From NCBI GenBank assembly GCA_944322965.1, contig CALUQR010000001.1:564202-628201 (forward strand): a stretch of DNA of 64,000 nucleotides. Direction: 5' to 3'. The translations under genes were made by a program, and so were the position numbers. The notes below the pieces were generated by a model. It ran no database searches, was not told the origin of the DNA, and worked only from the letters and a program-made list of their open reading frames with translations. Origin of the DNA: Vulcanimicrobiota bacterium (lineage in GTDB: Bacteria > Vulcanimicrobiota > Xenobia > Xenobiales > Xenobiaceae). Below are positions 50,125 through 58,474 of the stretch, piece after piece; position 1 is the stretch's first letter, and every line of letters begins with the position of its first letter.

Positions 50125-52728
50125 CTAGAACTTAAAGTTCAGATAGGTGCTCACCATATAACCTTGCCAATTGAAGGGGTGGGCGCCTTTCTGGGGGCCG
50201 TAGTCGAGATTCATAGCCGGGATGCCCGGGGAAGCGAAGATATCTTCCTTCATGCGGTCTTTGGTATTAAAGAACTGACCTAAGGCGCCCCAAGTCATCT
50301 GGTCGCTTATATCCCACTCGATACTAATATTGGGAATGCGTTGCTCTAAGTTGATGACGTCAAAGTTGCTAGAACCGATATGGTTAGCGTAGGCGTTCAT
50401 CACCCCCAAGTGGTCGAGGTGGCCGTACATATCGACCGACTTATAGCCGGTGTGCAGGCGCAAGTTAGTCGTAATATCGTAATCTAAGTTGATCTGCCAA
50501 GCGTCTAGATAGAAGTTGACGTAGTTCTGACTCTCCGAGCCGAAGCGGGTGGGGGAGTCGATGAGACTGGCCAGCTGGGAGTGGCGAGTAAAGTGGGTGC
50601 TGCGGGCGCCGCCGGAGATGCTCAGGCAGCGCTTATTCTTTTTGGGCTCCAAGGGGTACTTAAAGCCCGCCGTCAGCGACCAGTTAGTCGATTTGCCGCG
50701 GGGATTCTCTAAGACTTTGCCCAAGGCGTTATCCCCTTCGGGAGCGAAAGTCTCCATGGAGAAGCCGCCAAAGACGGGGTCCATAAAGCCGGGCGAGAAG
50801 CCCAAGACGGGGGTATTGGGGGAGCCCATCCCTAAAGCGTTGGCGCCGTAGCGCACATCTTGGCAGGAGGTGCGCACCTGCTCTAAGTCGCGGTACTGGA
50901 AACTAATGAGACCGGTGCGACAGAAGCGCCAATCGACTTGGGCCCTCCAACCGCGGCGGTTGTGGGTAAAGGTCTCCGTATCGTGCAGCGAGTAGAGGGA
51001 ATTATAGTAGGTAAAGCCGGGCACGTTCCAGAGGGTATTGCCGATGCCATTGATGGTGGGGTAAGCCAAGACGAAGGGATCGTAGGTGGGGTCGGTGTGG
51101 GTATAATTGCCGCTAATAGTTAAGACGTCGTCGAACATACTCAAGTTGGCGCCTACCCGATAAGCGTCGCCCCCTACGGAGTAGTCGGAATTCTTGGAAG
51201 GCTTATAGTCGGAGTGGGCGTAGTCGGCGTAGATCTCCGGCTTAAAGGAGCCTAAATCGAACTCGTAGTTGGCGCTAAAGCCGTAAGTGAGCATATCTTG
51301 GGGACCGATGCCGCCTACATTGGGTACGCCTGTAACGCCGGTAATGCCGTCGTTGCCCGCCGTAGGTAACATGGCGATGGGACGCTTATCGGAGGTCGTG
51401 CCCATACCGGAGACGGCGGGGGCGCCCATCCCCAGTTGGTTAATGTAATAACCGTTGGGGTTGACCCAGTTGAGAGTAAAGTTCTCTTGCCAGTGGAGGC
51501 CCGCCTTGGCCTTACCCTGGTAGCCGTCTTCGCTAGCGTGGAGGAGGTTGACTTTAAAGCTGCCCGCCCCTTCCTTGTAACTTACTTCGGCGTTTAGTCC
51601 TTCCGCCCGGGAGAGGTAAGCGTCGTCGGTAAAGACGGAGTTGGAGACCCCATTAGCTAGGCGGGTACCCATAACTTCCCACTTCAACTGCCAGTCGGGG
51701 GCCAAATCGCTCTCGCCCTTCAATTGCAGGCCGTAGGAGCTCAAATAGTAGTCGCCCCAGGCGTTGGGGTTGCGCTGAGGGACGTAGACTTGGGAAGAGA
51801 AATTCTGCTCGTCGAAGGCGCCCACCACTAAACTGGTATTGCTGGGGGTGTGGCGGAGCCAGAAGTTATCTAAGCTCAATTTAGTGTAGGGCTTATGATC
51901 GAGACCTTGGGTGCTGGCTAAGGTACCCACCGAAGAGGTGAAGGGGTTGCTCAAGTAGGGCTGGGAGACCCCCCAGAAGGCGTCCATGACGTTATTGCCG
52001 GCGCTAGAGTAGGCGCTAAACTCGGCGCCCCCTTCGAAGTCCTCGCTCAGTTGGAAGTTAGTACCCAACATGAGGCGCTGGGCTAAGGAGCGGCCGCTGA
52101 CCATGGGGCGACCCGTGGACCAGTCGGTGACGGAGGCGATACCGAAGACGAAGGTATTGAAGGCCGTCCCGGCGGCGATGGAGGGGGGCAATAAGGGGCC
52201 GCCCGCGCCGGAGTTGGAACCTACCATCTCGTTATAATCTAAGATGGGGGGATCGCCCAGGGCCGCTAAACCGACGTTGCGCAAAGACATAGTATGCAGG
52301 CGGGCTTGGTACTCGCCATAGAAGGTGATGCGCTCTAACTCGTTGACCCGCTGGTCTAAGTTTAAGACCTTCTCTTCTAAGGTCTTGGTGCGAGCCCCCA
52401 GAGCCTGGAGTTCGCCTTGGAGGGCTTGGGAGAGTTTCTCTAGTTCAGCTAACTCCGCTTTGGTAGCGAGGGTGGCGTGTTCATTCTCCAATTGGGCCAA
52501 GAGGCGAGCCACGACCTGGGCTACTTCCCAGCGGGAGGCGTTGCGATCGCCCTTAAAAGTGCCGTCGGGGTAACCTTCGACGAGACCTTTAGCGGCCAGA
52601 GTGGCTACCGCGTCGCGGGCCCACATATCTTGGGGGACGTCGGGGAAGAGCGGAGCGCTCCAGGCCGGGAGGGCTAGGCCCAAACCGAAGAGAGCGGCTA
52701 GAAACGGAGTTAAACTTTTGCGATTCAT
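50125..52728 (-). CDS. SLH-domain outer-membrane porin
   Basis: The protein is 867 residues. A signal peptide (ending PAWSA) is followed by one SLH domain (about 27-78, LFPDVPQDMWARDAVATLAA, VEGYPDGTFKGDRNASRWE) and a coiled coil (about 80-135, with heptads through ALQGELQALGARTKTLEEKV). The remaining ~700 residues are a long beta barrel with aromatic-girdle ends (terminal strand YMVSTYLNFKF, a typical C-terminal Phe). Such proteins tie the outer membrane to peptidoglycan through SLH in Cyanobacteria and Negativicutes. The barrel is much longer than OprB-type porins (about 400). Substrate is unknown. A leader hairpin lies upstream. Confidence 0.88.
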   Translation of the reverse strand: MNRKSLTPFLAALFGLGLALPAWSAPLFPDVPQDMWARDAVATLAAKGLVEGYPDGTFKGDRNASRWEVAQVVARLLAQLENEHATLATKAELAELEKLSQALQGELQALGARTKTLEEKVLNLDQRVNELERITFYGEYQARLHTMSLRNVGLAALGDPPILDYNEMVGSNSGAGGPLLPPSIAAGTAFNTFVFGIASVTDWSTGRPMVSGRSLAQRLMLGTNFQLSEDFEGGAEFSAYSSAGNNVMDAFWGVSQPYLSNPFTSSVGTLASTQGLDHKPYTKLSLDNFWLRHTPSNTSLVVGAFDEQNFSSQVYVPQRNPNAWGDYYLSSYGLQLKGESDLAPDWQLKWEVMGTRLANGVSNSVFTDDAYLSRAEGLNAEVSYKEGAGSFKVNLLHASEDGYQGKAKAGLHWQENFTLNWVNPNGYYINQLGMGAPAVSGMGTTSDKRPIAMLPTAGNDGITGVTGVPNVGGIGPQDMLTYGFSANYEFDLGSFKPEIYADYAHSDYKPSKNSDYSVGGDAYRVGANLSMFDDVLTISGNYTHTDPTYDPFVLAYPTINGIGNTLWNVPGFTYYNSLYSLHDTETFTHNRRGWRAQVDWRFCRTGLISFQYRDLEQVRTSCQDVRYGANALGMGSPNTPVLGFSPGFMDPVFGGFSMETFAPEGDNALGKVLENPRGKSTNWSLTAGFKYPLEPKKNKRCLSISGGARSTHFTRHSQLASLIDSPTRFGSESQNYVNFYLDAWQINLDYDITTNLRLHTGYKSVDMYGHLDHLGVMNAYANHIGSSNFDVINLEQRIPNISIEWDISDQMTWGALGQFFNTKDRMKEDIFASPGIPAMNLDYGPQKGAHPFNWQGYMVSTYLNFKF

Positions 52729-52780
52729 ATATCCAGCACCTTAGTTGATCTGCCTGGGCGCCACTTCGAGAAAAGTCGCC

Positions 52781-52818
52781 CAAAAAAAGAAAACGCTCTC
52801 TTCAAAGCGAGAACGTTT
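52781..52818 (-). other. Terminator-like hairpin in the leader of the SLH-porin gene
   Basis: On the minus strand AACGTTCTC-GCTTTGAA-GAGAGCGTT forms a bulged hairpin followed by TTCTTTTTTT. It lies about 60 bases upstream of the porin start codon. It could be an attenuator, or the end of a small RNA starting near 52960-52990. The wider stretch 52729-52989 has no gene. Confidence 0.45.
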
Positions 52819-52989
52819 AGGTTTCCTGTGGCTTGCACTTTGGTAGAGAGATTCCTGCCTGCTGACAAATAATCGGCAAGAATTAACAAAAGAGGCTTGG
52901 CCTAGAGAAAGTTATTTGTTACCATGGTCAAGACCTCAGCTCCCTAGAGCGGAGGCCTAAATCTGTCCCTTAGGAAGTATAGCAACGAC

Positions 52990-53379
52990 ATGAAGAAATT
53001 CGTTCTCTCTTTAGTCGCTTTAGTTTTAGTGGCTAGCGCTCCCGTTTGGGCCAACTTGGCGGATCGCTTGACCTGGATCGACAATATCCCCGGCTTGCGG
53101 GTTATTAAATTTGAACAGTCTATGCACGAAGTCGAAAAAGACTACGCCATGACTAATCCTAAGAAAGAGTACGATATGGTGCTCAAGGGTCTGAAGAAGG
53201 CCGGTTGGCAGACCGTCGTCTCCGATTACGATCACGGCTTGGGGATGCCGGAGATCACCGCTATTAAAGACGGCATGAAATTTGAGATGGAAGTCGATCG
53301 CGATCGCGACGATTTTACCGGCAAGGTGCGCTATAAACTGGAAGTCCAGTTAAAGACTTATGAGCAGTGGGACGACTAG
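52990..53379 (+). CDS. Small secreted protein of unknown function
   Basis: The protein is 129 residues. The signal peptide LSLVALVLVASAPVWA ends at residue 21 (Ala-Ala type site near VWA-NL). The mature ~108 residues have a helix-rich N-part (LTWIDNIPGLRVIKFEQSMHE) and a beta/alpha part with VLKGLKKAGWQTVVSDYD and VEDRDRDDF-like acidic turns. No known domain is recognised. It may be a periplasmic or outer-membrane-associated small protein. It is monocistronic, with a strong terminator 32 bases after the stop and divergent from the porin gene. Confidence 0.7.
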   Translation: MKKFVLSLVALVLVASAPVWANLADRLTWIDNIPGLRVIKFEQSMHEVEKDYAMTNPKKEYDMVLKGLKKAGWQTVVSDYDHGLGMPEITAIKDGMKFEMEVDRDRDDFTGKVRYKLEVQLKTYEQWDD

Positions 53380-53410
53380 AGTAACCTCTAAGTTTTAGAG
53401 CCCTAAAACT

Positions 53411-53448
53411 TATCCCGGCCTCAGCCCTTTAGGGCTGAGGCCGGGATA
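53411..53448. terminator. Bidirectional terminator between the small secreted gene and the rhomboid gene
   Basis: A perfect 18-bp inverted repeat (53411-53428 and 53431-53448) with a TT loop. The outer arms TATCCCGGCC and GGCCGGGATA echo those of the hairpin at 24980-25016. It separates two convergent genes. Confidence 0.85.
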
Positions 53449-53475
53449 AATCATTTCTAGGCCCTTTTAAACCGT

Positions 53476-54390
53476 CTAGAAGGGGCGTTTAGTACTCCAC
53501 ACCCAGGCGGCGCCAGCTATAGCCCCTCCTAAGTGGGCCCAATTATCTAAGTAGGGGTAGCCCATGAGGGAGAGGAGAAAGCCTAAGCCTAAGATGGCCA
53601 GGCCGCTCTGCCAAAAGTTGCGAGCCATCTCCGCTTCGCCTAAACCCCAGCGGATTTGGTAAAAGTAGGCGGCGCTCAATAAAGCGTAGATCCCGCCCGA
53701 GGCCCCGATGCCGGGGTGAGGATTTAAAAAGACGGATAAGATATTGCCCCCTACGGCGCCCAGGACGAAGATTATTAAAAAGCGCCGCCCTCCCAAGTAG
53801 CCCTCTAAGTATTGGCCCAAGACGTAGAGGCAGGAGAGGTTACAGAGGAGATGGAGGAGGTTGGCGTGCAAAAAGGCGGCGCTCAGTAAGCGCCAGATCT
53901 GCCAGGAGGCGTAGTCGGGGGCGTAGGGGGCTAGGTAAGGGGCGATAAAGAAGGCGAACTGGAAGGGGAAGAGGTGTTGTAAGAGATAGACCCCTAGGCA
54001 GATACTTATCAATAAGCCCGCCCCCCAAGCCTTGCGGGGACCGTGGGCGGCGGGGGGAGCGTATTTAGCTAAGATCTGGCTCTGCAGGGCGCTAGTAATC
54101 ACCCCTTGGCCTAAACAAGAGTCGCATTGGGGGGAACACTCTAAGTAGCCCCGCCCCTTACAGACTTTACAGGGGCGCGGATTGCCTCGGCTATCGTTCC
54201 CTAAATTGCCTTGGCCCTGACATTGGGGGCAGGGGGCCCGCCCGCTGCCCTGGCAATCTACGCAGCCTCCGCTGCCCTTACAGCGCGGGCAGAGGCGCCC
54301 TTCTACGCGCTGACCCTTATCTAGAGCCGCCTGTAACTCTTGGGCGGCGGCGGTTAAGGGGCGGGAATTGGAGCTGGGATTAGTCGTCAT
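53476..54390 (-). CDS. Rhomboid-family intramembrane serine protease with N-terminal DnaJ-type zinc finger
   Basis: The protein is 304 residues. The first ~100 hold four CxxC pairs with the glycine spacing of the DnaJ cysteine-rich domain: CPRCKGSGG (34-42), CVDCQGSG (43-50), CPQCQGQG (54-61), CKVCKGRG (74-81) and a variant CDSCLGQG (89-96). A rhomboid domain of six membrane helices starts near residue 120. It has AAFLHANLLHLLCN, the catalytic Ser231 in GIGASGGIYAL and the His286 in NWAHLGGAIAG. Rhomboids cleave membrane proteins within the bilayer. The zinc finger may recruit unfolded substrates; that is inference. Confidence 0.9.
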   Translation of the reverse strand: MTTNPSSNSRPLTAAAQELQAALDKGQRVEGRLCPRCKGSGGCVDCQGSGRAPCPQCQGQGNLGNDSRGNPRPCKVCKGRGYLECSPQCDSCLGQGVITSALQSQILAKYAPPAAHGPRKAWGAGLLISICLGVYLLQHLFPFQFAFFIAPYLAPYAPDYASWQIWRLLSAAFLHANLLHLLCNLSCLYVLGQYLEGYLGGRRFLIIFVLGAVGGNILSVFLNPHPGIGASGGIYALLSAAYFYQIRWGLGEAEMARNFWQSGLAILGLGFLLSLMGYPYLDNWAHLGGAIAGAAWVWSTKRPF

Positions 54391-54449
54391 AGCCCCTCCA
54401 TTAGGCCAAGGGGGCGCTCATTCCTGGTATTCCACCCGGGGAGGGGCTT

Positions 54450-54458
54450 TGCTATAAT
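54450..54458 (+). promoter_or_regulatory. Extended -10 promoter of the lytic transglycosylase gene
   Basis: TGCTATAAT, with TATAAT at 54453-54458, lies 33 bases before the GTG start. It is identical to the extended -10 before the RsmC-like gene. A plausible -35 at 17 bases is poor (TTCCAC). Confidence 0.5.
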
Positions 54459-54490
54459 AAGAGACTGCGGGAGGGTTCTAAAGGAGAGGA

Positions 54491-55372
54491 GTGGAGCTAA
54501 AAGAGGTGAGTGAGGGTCTGCGGGGGTTGCGATACTCTTTACTAGTGGGGACGCTCTTAGTGGGGGTCTTGGGGAGCGCGCCCGCCGGAGCGGAGGCGAT
54601 TCGCTCTGAAGTGCGTACCGTCAACGGCCAGCGCGAGGTCGTCTATACTAATAGCGCCAACGACGATTATTTGCGCAGTATGCGCCGCCAAGGGGGGACG
54701 ACTACTATTAAGGGCCAAGATTACCCTCGCTACCAGCCGCGCAGCTCGGCCGCCAAGAAGGCCGCTAAAACTCAAGACCGAGGCGGGCGGCGGCCCGACG
54801 GGACGATGGAGTTCGCCCCTCCCCAATATCAGGTCTATCAACCGAGCGCGGGCCGCTCCTTTAGCGACAATTGGGCCTTCGATTCTTTCGACGCCGCCGG
54901 GCGCCAGCCGCGTTTAGTCAGTTATTACGGTTGGGATCCCCACGATCCCCAACAGAAACAGGCTACCTGGGTGGAGGTCGATATTAATCCCCTCATCCTC
55001 AAGTATGGCAAGATCTGGGGGGTCGATCCCTTACTCATTGAGATCATTATCCGCCACGAATCTAACTTTAATCCTACCGCCGTCTCGCCCGTAGGGGCTA
55101 TGGGCTTAATGCAATTGATGCCGGAGACTGCGGCCGGGTTGGGGGTAGTCGACGCCTTCGATGTGGAGCAAAATATCGCCGGCGGGACGCGCTATATAGC
55201 CGGCCAGTTAGAGCGCTTTAATAGCGTGCCCTTAGCCTTGGCGGCCTACAACGCGGGGCCGGGGGCGGTGCTGGAGTATGGCGGAGTGCCGCCTTACGCG
55301 GAGACCCTCTACTATGTAGATACGATCTATGGGGCCTATTTAGAGGGGAAGCGGAGGCGCGAGGGGCGCTAG
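54491..55372 (+). CDS. Lytic transglycosylase (SLT-type)
   Basis: The protein is 293 residues with a GTG start and a signal peptide (LRYSLLVGTLLVGVLGSAPAG). A 110-residue basic, Ser/Gln-rich stretch is followed by an SLT domain: LLIEIIIRHESNFNP (catalytic Glu190), AVSPVGAMGLMQLMPETAAGLG, VEQNIAGGTRYIAGQLERF and ALAAYNAGPGAV. These are the standard soluble-lytic-transglycosylase motifs. It cuts peptidoglycan in the periplasm. The gene is the first of a plus-strand set that continues with the LIM peptidase and kinase genes. Confidence 0.92.
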   Translation: MELKEVSEGLRGLRYSLLVGTLLVGVLGSAPAGAEAIRSEVRTVNGQREVVYTNSANDDYLRSMRRQGGTTTIKGQDYPRYQPRSSAAKKAAKTQDRGGRRPDGTMEFAPPQYQVYQPSAGRSFSDNWAFDSFDAAGRQPRLVSYYGWDPHDPQQKQATWVEVDINPLILKYGKIWGVDPLLIEIIIRHESNFNPTAVSPVGAMGLMQLMPETAAGLGVVDAFDVEQNIAGGTRYIAGQLERFNSVPLALAAYNAGPGAVLEYGGVPPYAETLYYVDTIYGAYLEGKRRREGR

Positions 55373-55424
55373 AGGCCTCTAAATTTTAAAGTTACTGAGC
55401 TTTAGAGAGTGAGGAGGAGTGCGG

Positions 55425-56261
55425 ATGGGCGCCCAGCTCAAGCGGAGTTTAAAAGTGAGCCGGTGGGGGCTACTCTTTTTAGGGATCCTCTCTTGGTTAC
55501 TCCTTTTCAGCTGGGTTCCGGCCCAGGCCTTCTCCCAGTTGGGGGGCTATACTTGCGCCGCCTGCCATCAGGAGCGGGCGGGGGTTAGTTCCCGCACTTA
55601 CGAGGGGCGCCAGGTCTGCCCGGAGTGCGAACAGGCCAGCTTGCCGCGCTGTTTTATCTGTAAGATCCCCATCCGGGGCGGGGGCTTGCGCTTTTCAGAC
55701 GGGAGGCGCAATTGCGACTTGCACTCCCAGAGGGTGGTGACTACTCAAAGCGAGGTAGAGCGCTATTTTAGAGAGGCCTGGAGCTTAATCGCTCGCTACG
55801 TCAGCCCCCAAATTAAGTGCGATCCCGATTTAACCAGCGTCCACATAGTCGATTACAACCTCTTTGTAGAGCGTCTGCGCCTCTCTGGGAAGGCGGGGGA
55901 GTCCCGGGCGCATGGGTTGACCCTGACTATCAATTCCGGCGGTTTTGTGACTATGCCCGTCTCCCAAGTCTTCGTTTTACAGGGGCTGCCCGACGAACAT
56001 GCTCTGAGCGTCATCGTCCACGAGTGCGGCCACGTCTGGCAGAACGCCAATCTCATGCGCCCGCTCGATAAGACGCGCAACGAGGGGTTCTGCCAGTGGC
56101 TGAGCTATAAGGTCAACCAAGGTTTGGGACGCCGCCAACAGATGGCCGAGTTGCTGGCCCGGAGAGATCCCTACTACGGGGTGGGCTTACAAGTCTATCT
56201 GCAGCTCGAAAAACAATTAGGGATAGAGGGCCTCTTAGACTACGCCTTAGGACGGGATTAA
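55425..56261 (+). CDS. Secreted LIM-like zinc-finger / DA1-like metallopeptidase, paralog 1
   Basis: The protein is 278 residues from ATG 55425 (the GTG at 55419 is possible; GGAGGAG precedes the ATG). The signal peptide (about 14-36) ends near VPAQA. The mature N-part has zinc-ligand groups YTCAACHQE, QVCPECEQA, LPRCFICKIPI and NCDLHS, a short LIM-type array. The peptidase domain has VIVHECGHVWQ (H199-E-x-x-H203) and NEGFCQWLSYKVN (E220), which match the HExxH plus downstream E layout of plant DA1 and its bacterial relatives. No close function is known. It is paralogous to the gene at 57445, with a kinase gene between. Confidence 0.8.
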   Translation: MGAQLKRSLKVSRWGLLFLGILSWLLLFSWVPAQAFSQLGGYTCAACHQERAGVSSRTYEGRQVCPECEQASLPRCFICKIPIRGGGLRFSDGRRNCDLHSQRVVTTQSEVERYFREAWSLIARYVSPQIKCDPDLTSVHIVDYNLFVERLRLSGKAGESRAHGLTLTINSGGFVTMPVSQVFVLQGLPDEHALSVIVHECGHVWQNANLMRPLDKTRNEGFCQWLSYKVNQGLGRRQQMAELLARRDPYYGVGLQVYLQLEKQLGIEGLLDYALGRD

Positions 56262-56386
56262 GGGGGGCAGGTATCATCTAGAGTATGGAGAATGAGCCCT
56301 CCCGTCTGGGCGATTTAGTTGTCTAGAGCTTTCCGCCGCCCAGAGAGAGCGGAGAGTGGGCTATTAGAGGGAGCACGTAGAGTTCG

Positions 56387-57304
56387 ATGGCTGAAGAGAA
56401 TCGTTCCAATCTCCAGGGGCGTCCCATCCTTCAGGGAGAGTATAAGCTACTGAGCGTCTTAGAGACGGTGGGGGATAATAATGTCTACAAGAGCCAGTCG
56501 GTCAACCATCCGGAGCGGATCTTTGCCGTCCACGAGTTTAAATTAGAAGGTTACGAAGCGCCGGAGAAGCGGGCGGTCATGATGACTTATTTCCGCCCCA
56601 TCGCCGACGGTTATATGGATTTTACCGATCCCAACCTCTCTGCGGTGCGCAATTTCTTTATGGAGAACGGGTACATGTACTTCCTCTTCGACTACGTACC
56701 CGGTTGGCGCTTGAGCAACTACTATAAGGCCCGCCAGCGCCCCTTTACGGAGAATTCAGCCCTCGATATCGCCCGCCAGATCGCCCGGGCCCTAGATCTC
56801 TTACATAATAGTCGGCCCGTCAAATTTATGGCCGACCTCTCCATTAGTAACGTGGTCTTGGCATCCAATGGCTATATTATGCTCACCGATTACGGCTTAG
56901 GGAAGCTCTTACTCAACTTGCCCGTCGACGCCCCGCGCATGGGGACGGTCGGCTACGCCGCGCCCGAACAGTATGGGGCCTCGGGGATCATCACCCCGGC
57001 TACCGACATCTACGCCCTGGGAGTCTTGATGCACCAGTTAGTGACCTATCGCGATCCCCAGACTAATCCCGGTAAGTTGCCCCCCATCGAAGAGCTGAAC
57101 CCGGCCATTAGCCCTGAGTATTGCCAGATCGTGCGCATGGCTACCCAAGTCGATCCCAAACGGCGCTTCCTCAGCGCCCGGGATATGGAGGCGGCTATCG
57201 TCTCTATCGCCCCTAAGCGCGGTAAGAGCGTGAAGAATCTCAAGCGCAACCCCTGGAAGGAGCTCATTCGCACTCTGAAAGCCCCCTTCGTGGCCCAAAG
57301 TTAG
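56387..57304 (+). CDS. Degenerate Hanks-type Ser/Thr protein kinase (probable pseudokinase)
   Basis: The protein is 305 residues, without membrane helix or PASTA tail, so cytoplasmic. The kinase fold is clear: VPGWRLSNYY in the hinge, MADLSISNVVL with Asp150 and Asn155 at the HRD/N positions, LTDYGLGK with Asp168 in place of DFG, MGTVGYAAPEQYG (APE) and TDIYALGVLMHQLVT. But the Gly loop is not Gly-rich (VLETVGDNNVYK) and the strand-3 Lys is replaced by His49 (FAVHEF). Catalysis is therefore doubtful; a displaced Lys (Lys52) is possible. It sits between two secreted LIM peptidase genes and is closed by a strong terminator. Confidence 0.82.
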   Translation: MAEENRSNLQGRPILQGEYKLLSVLETVGDNNVYKSQSVNHPERIFAVHEFKLEGYEAPEKRAVMMTYFRPIADGYMDFTDPNLSAVRNFFMENGYMYFLFDYVPGWRLSNYYKARQRPFTENSALDIARQIARALDLLHNSRPVKFMADLSISNVVLASNGYIMLTDYGLGKLLLNLPVDAPRMGTVGYAAPEQYGASGIITPATDIYALGVLMHQLVTYRDPQTNPGKLPPIEELNPAISPEYCQIVRMATQVDPKRRFLSARDMEAAIVSIAPKRGKSVKNLKRNPWKELIRTLKAPFVAQS

Positions 57305-57330
57305 GATCTTTACGGCCCTAGAGCCTAGCG

Positions 57331-57378
57331 CCGCCCTTTTCTTGAGCCCTATGGGCTCTAAGGGGCGGTCTTTTTTTT
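57331..57378 (+). terminator. Strong terminator after the kinase gene
   Basis: A two-part stem (CCGCCC 57331-57336 with GGGCGG 57363-57368, and GAGCCC with GGGCTC inside) is followed by TC and eight T. It separates the SLT-peptidase-kinase set from the second peptidase gene. Confidence 0.9.
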
Positions 57379-57444
57379 AAGGAGGGCTAAGGCGGAGATA
57401 AGAGCGAATTAAAAGAGCGATTATCGATTGAGGGATGGTGGCCC

Positions 57445-58446
57445 ATGGGCGTAACCTTTAAGCTTAAGATGCGAGCTCTCTGGTGGGGGCTAATCCTCTG
57501 CTTGGGATGGGGGCTTTTGGCGAGCCGCGGAAGTTGGGCCCAAGGGGTAGAGCTCCATTGCTCCCAGTGCGGGAAGGAGCTCAAAGGGCGCTACTACGTC
57601 TTAGAAGGGCGCTATTACTGTACCGAGGATATGCCCCGCTGCTCTAAGTGCGGGCGCAGGCTGACCGGTAAGTATTACCGCGATAGCCAGGGGAAGAATA
57701 TCTGCCAAAAGGATTTTTTGGCCCAAGCGCCCACCTGTTCCGTCTGTAAACGCAAGGTCGTCGACCAAGCCTTTACCGTCTACCGGGACGGGTTAGTCGC
57801 TTGCGCTACCTGTAAGGCGGCCGGACTGCCCCAGTGCTTCCTCTGCAGGTTGCCCATCCGAGAAGGGGGACTGGTCTTCTCCGACGGACGGCGCAGCTGT
57901 GAGTACCACTCCCACAATATCGTCACCACCCAAGCCCAAGCCCAAACTTACTTTAATAAGGCCTGGAAACTGATCGCCCGCTACGTGAGTCCCAAGATTA
58001 CCTACGACCCCCGCTCAGTTAGCGTCCATATCGTGGACTATAACCTCTTCTTAGAGAGACTGCGCAATTCTCCCAATCACGACGATGAGAGTCGGGTCTA
58101 TGGCTTAACGAATACCTACGGGCCGAGCTCTAACCCCCAAAAGGCGGTCAGCCAAGTCTTCCTGCTCCAAGGACTGCCCAGCGCCGACGCCCTCAGCACC
58201 ATGGTCCACGAGTGCGGCCACGTCTGGCAACAGAAGAATCGCAAAATAGACCTCGACCTCCTGCGCAGTGAAGGCTTCTGCCAGTGGCTGAGCTACAAAG
58301 TCAACGTCGGACTGCGCCGCCAAGACCAAGTGCGCATCCTCCTGGACCGCGACGACCCCTACTACGGACAGGGACTCCAATACTACCTCCAACTAGAACG
58401 CCGCGGCGGCCTCCCCGCCGTCTTCCGCTACGCTTTAGGGGGTTGA
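57445..58446 (+). CDS. Secreted LIM-domain / DA1-like metallopeptidase, paralog 2
   Basis: The protein is 333 residues with a signal peptide (ending SWAQG near 34). It has two complete LIM-like zinc modules ahead of the peptidase: LHCSQCGKELKGRYY, YCTEDMPRCSKCGRRLTGKYY, NICQKD and a second CSVCKRKV, ACATCKAAG, QCFLCRLPIREGG. The peptidase domain has MVHECGHVWQ (H255-E256-x-x-H259) and SEGFCQWLSYKVN (E276). Compared with the first paralog it has a full extra LIM module. DA1 proteins of plants carry LIM plus HExxH peptidase in the cytosol; this one is exported. Its stop codon lies inside the terminator-like hairpin. Confidence 0.82.
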   Translation: MGVTFKLKMRALWWGLILCLGWGLLASRGSWAQGVELHCSQCGKELKGRYYVLEGRYYCTEDMPRCSKCGRRLTGKYYRDSQGKNICQKDFLAQAPTCSVCKRKVVDQAFTVYRDGLVACATCKAAGLPQCFLCRLPIREGGLVFSDGRRSCEYHSHNIVTTQAQAQTYFNKAWKLIARYVSPKITYDPRSVSVHIVDYNLFLERLRNSPNHDDESRVYGLTNTYGPSSNPQKAVSQVFLLQGLPSADALSTMVHECGHVWQQKNRKIDLDLLRSEGFCQWLSYKVNVGLRRQDQVRILLDRDDPYYGQGLQYYLQLERRGGLPAVFRYALGG

Positions 58447-58473
58447 TGCCGCCGCCGAAGGCGGCGGCATCAA
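58443..58473 (+). terminator. Perfect hairpin overlapping the stop codon of the second LIM peptidase
   Basis: A 14-bp stem (58443-58456 with 58460-58473) and a GAA loop. The TGA stop (58444-58446) is inside the stem. AAA follows instead of a T run, so it acts as a terminator for the opposite strand or as an end-protecting structure. The composite repeat begins right after it. Confidence 0.6.
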
Positions 58474-58474
58474 A

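Noticed and set aside
56387..57304. Active serine/threonine kinase of PknB type
   Set aside because: Strand-3 Lys replaced by His49, poor Gly loop, and no membrane or PASTA domain; called degenerate instead.
58443..58473. Simple terminator for the LIM peptidase gene
   Set aside because: No T run follows on the plus strand, and the stem contains the stop codon; kept only as a hairpin with uncertain function.
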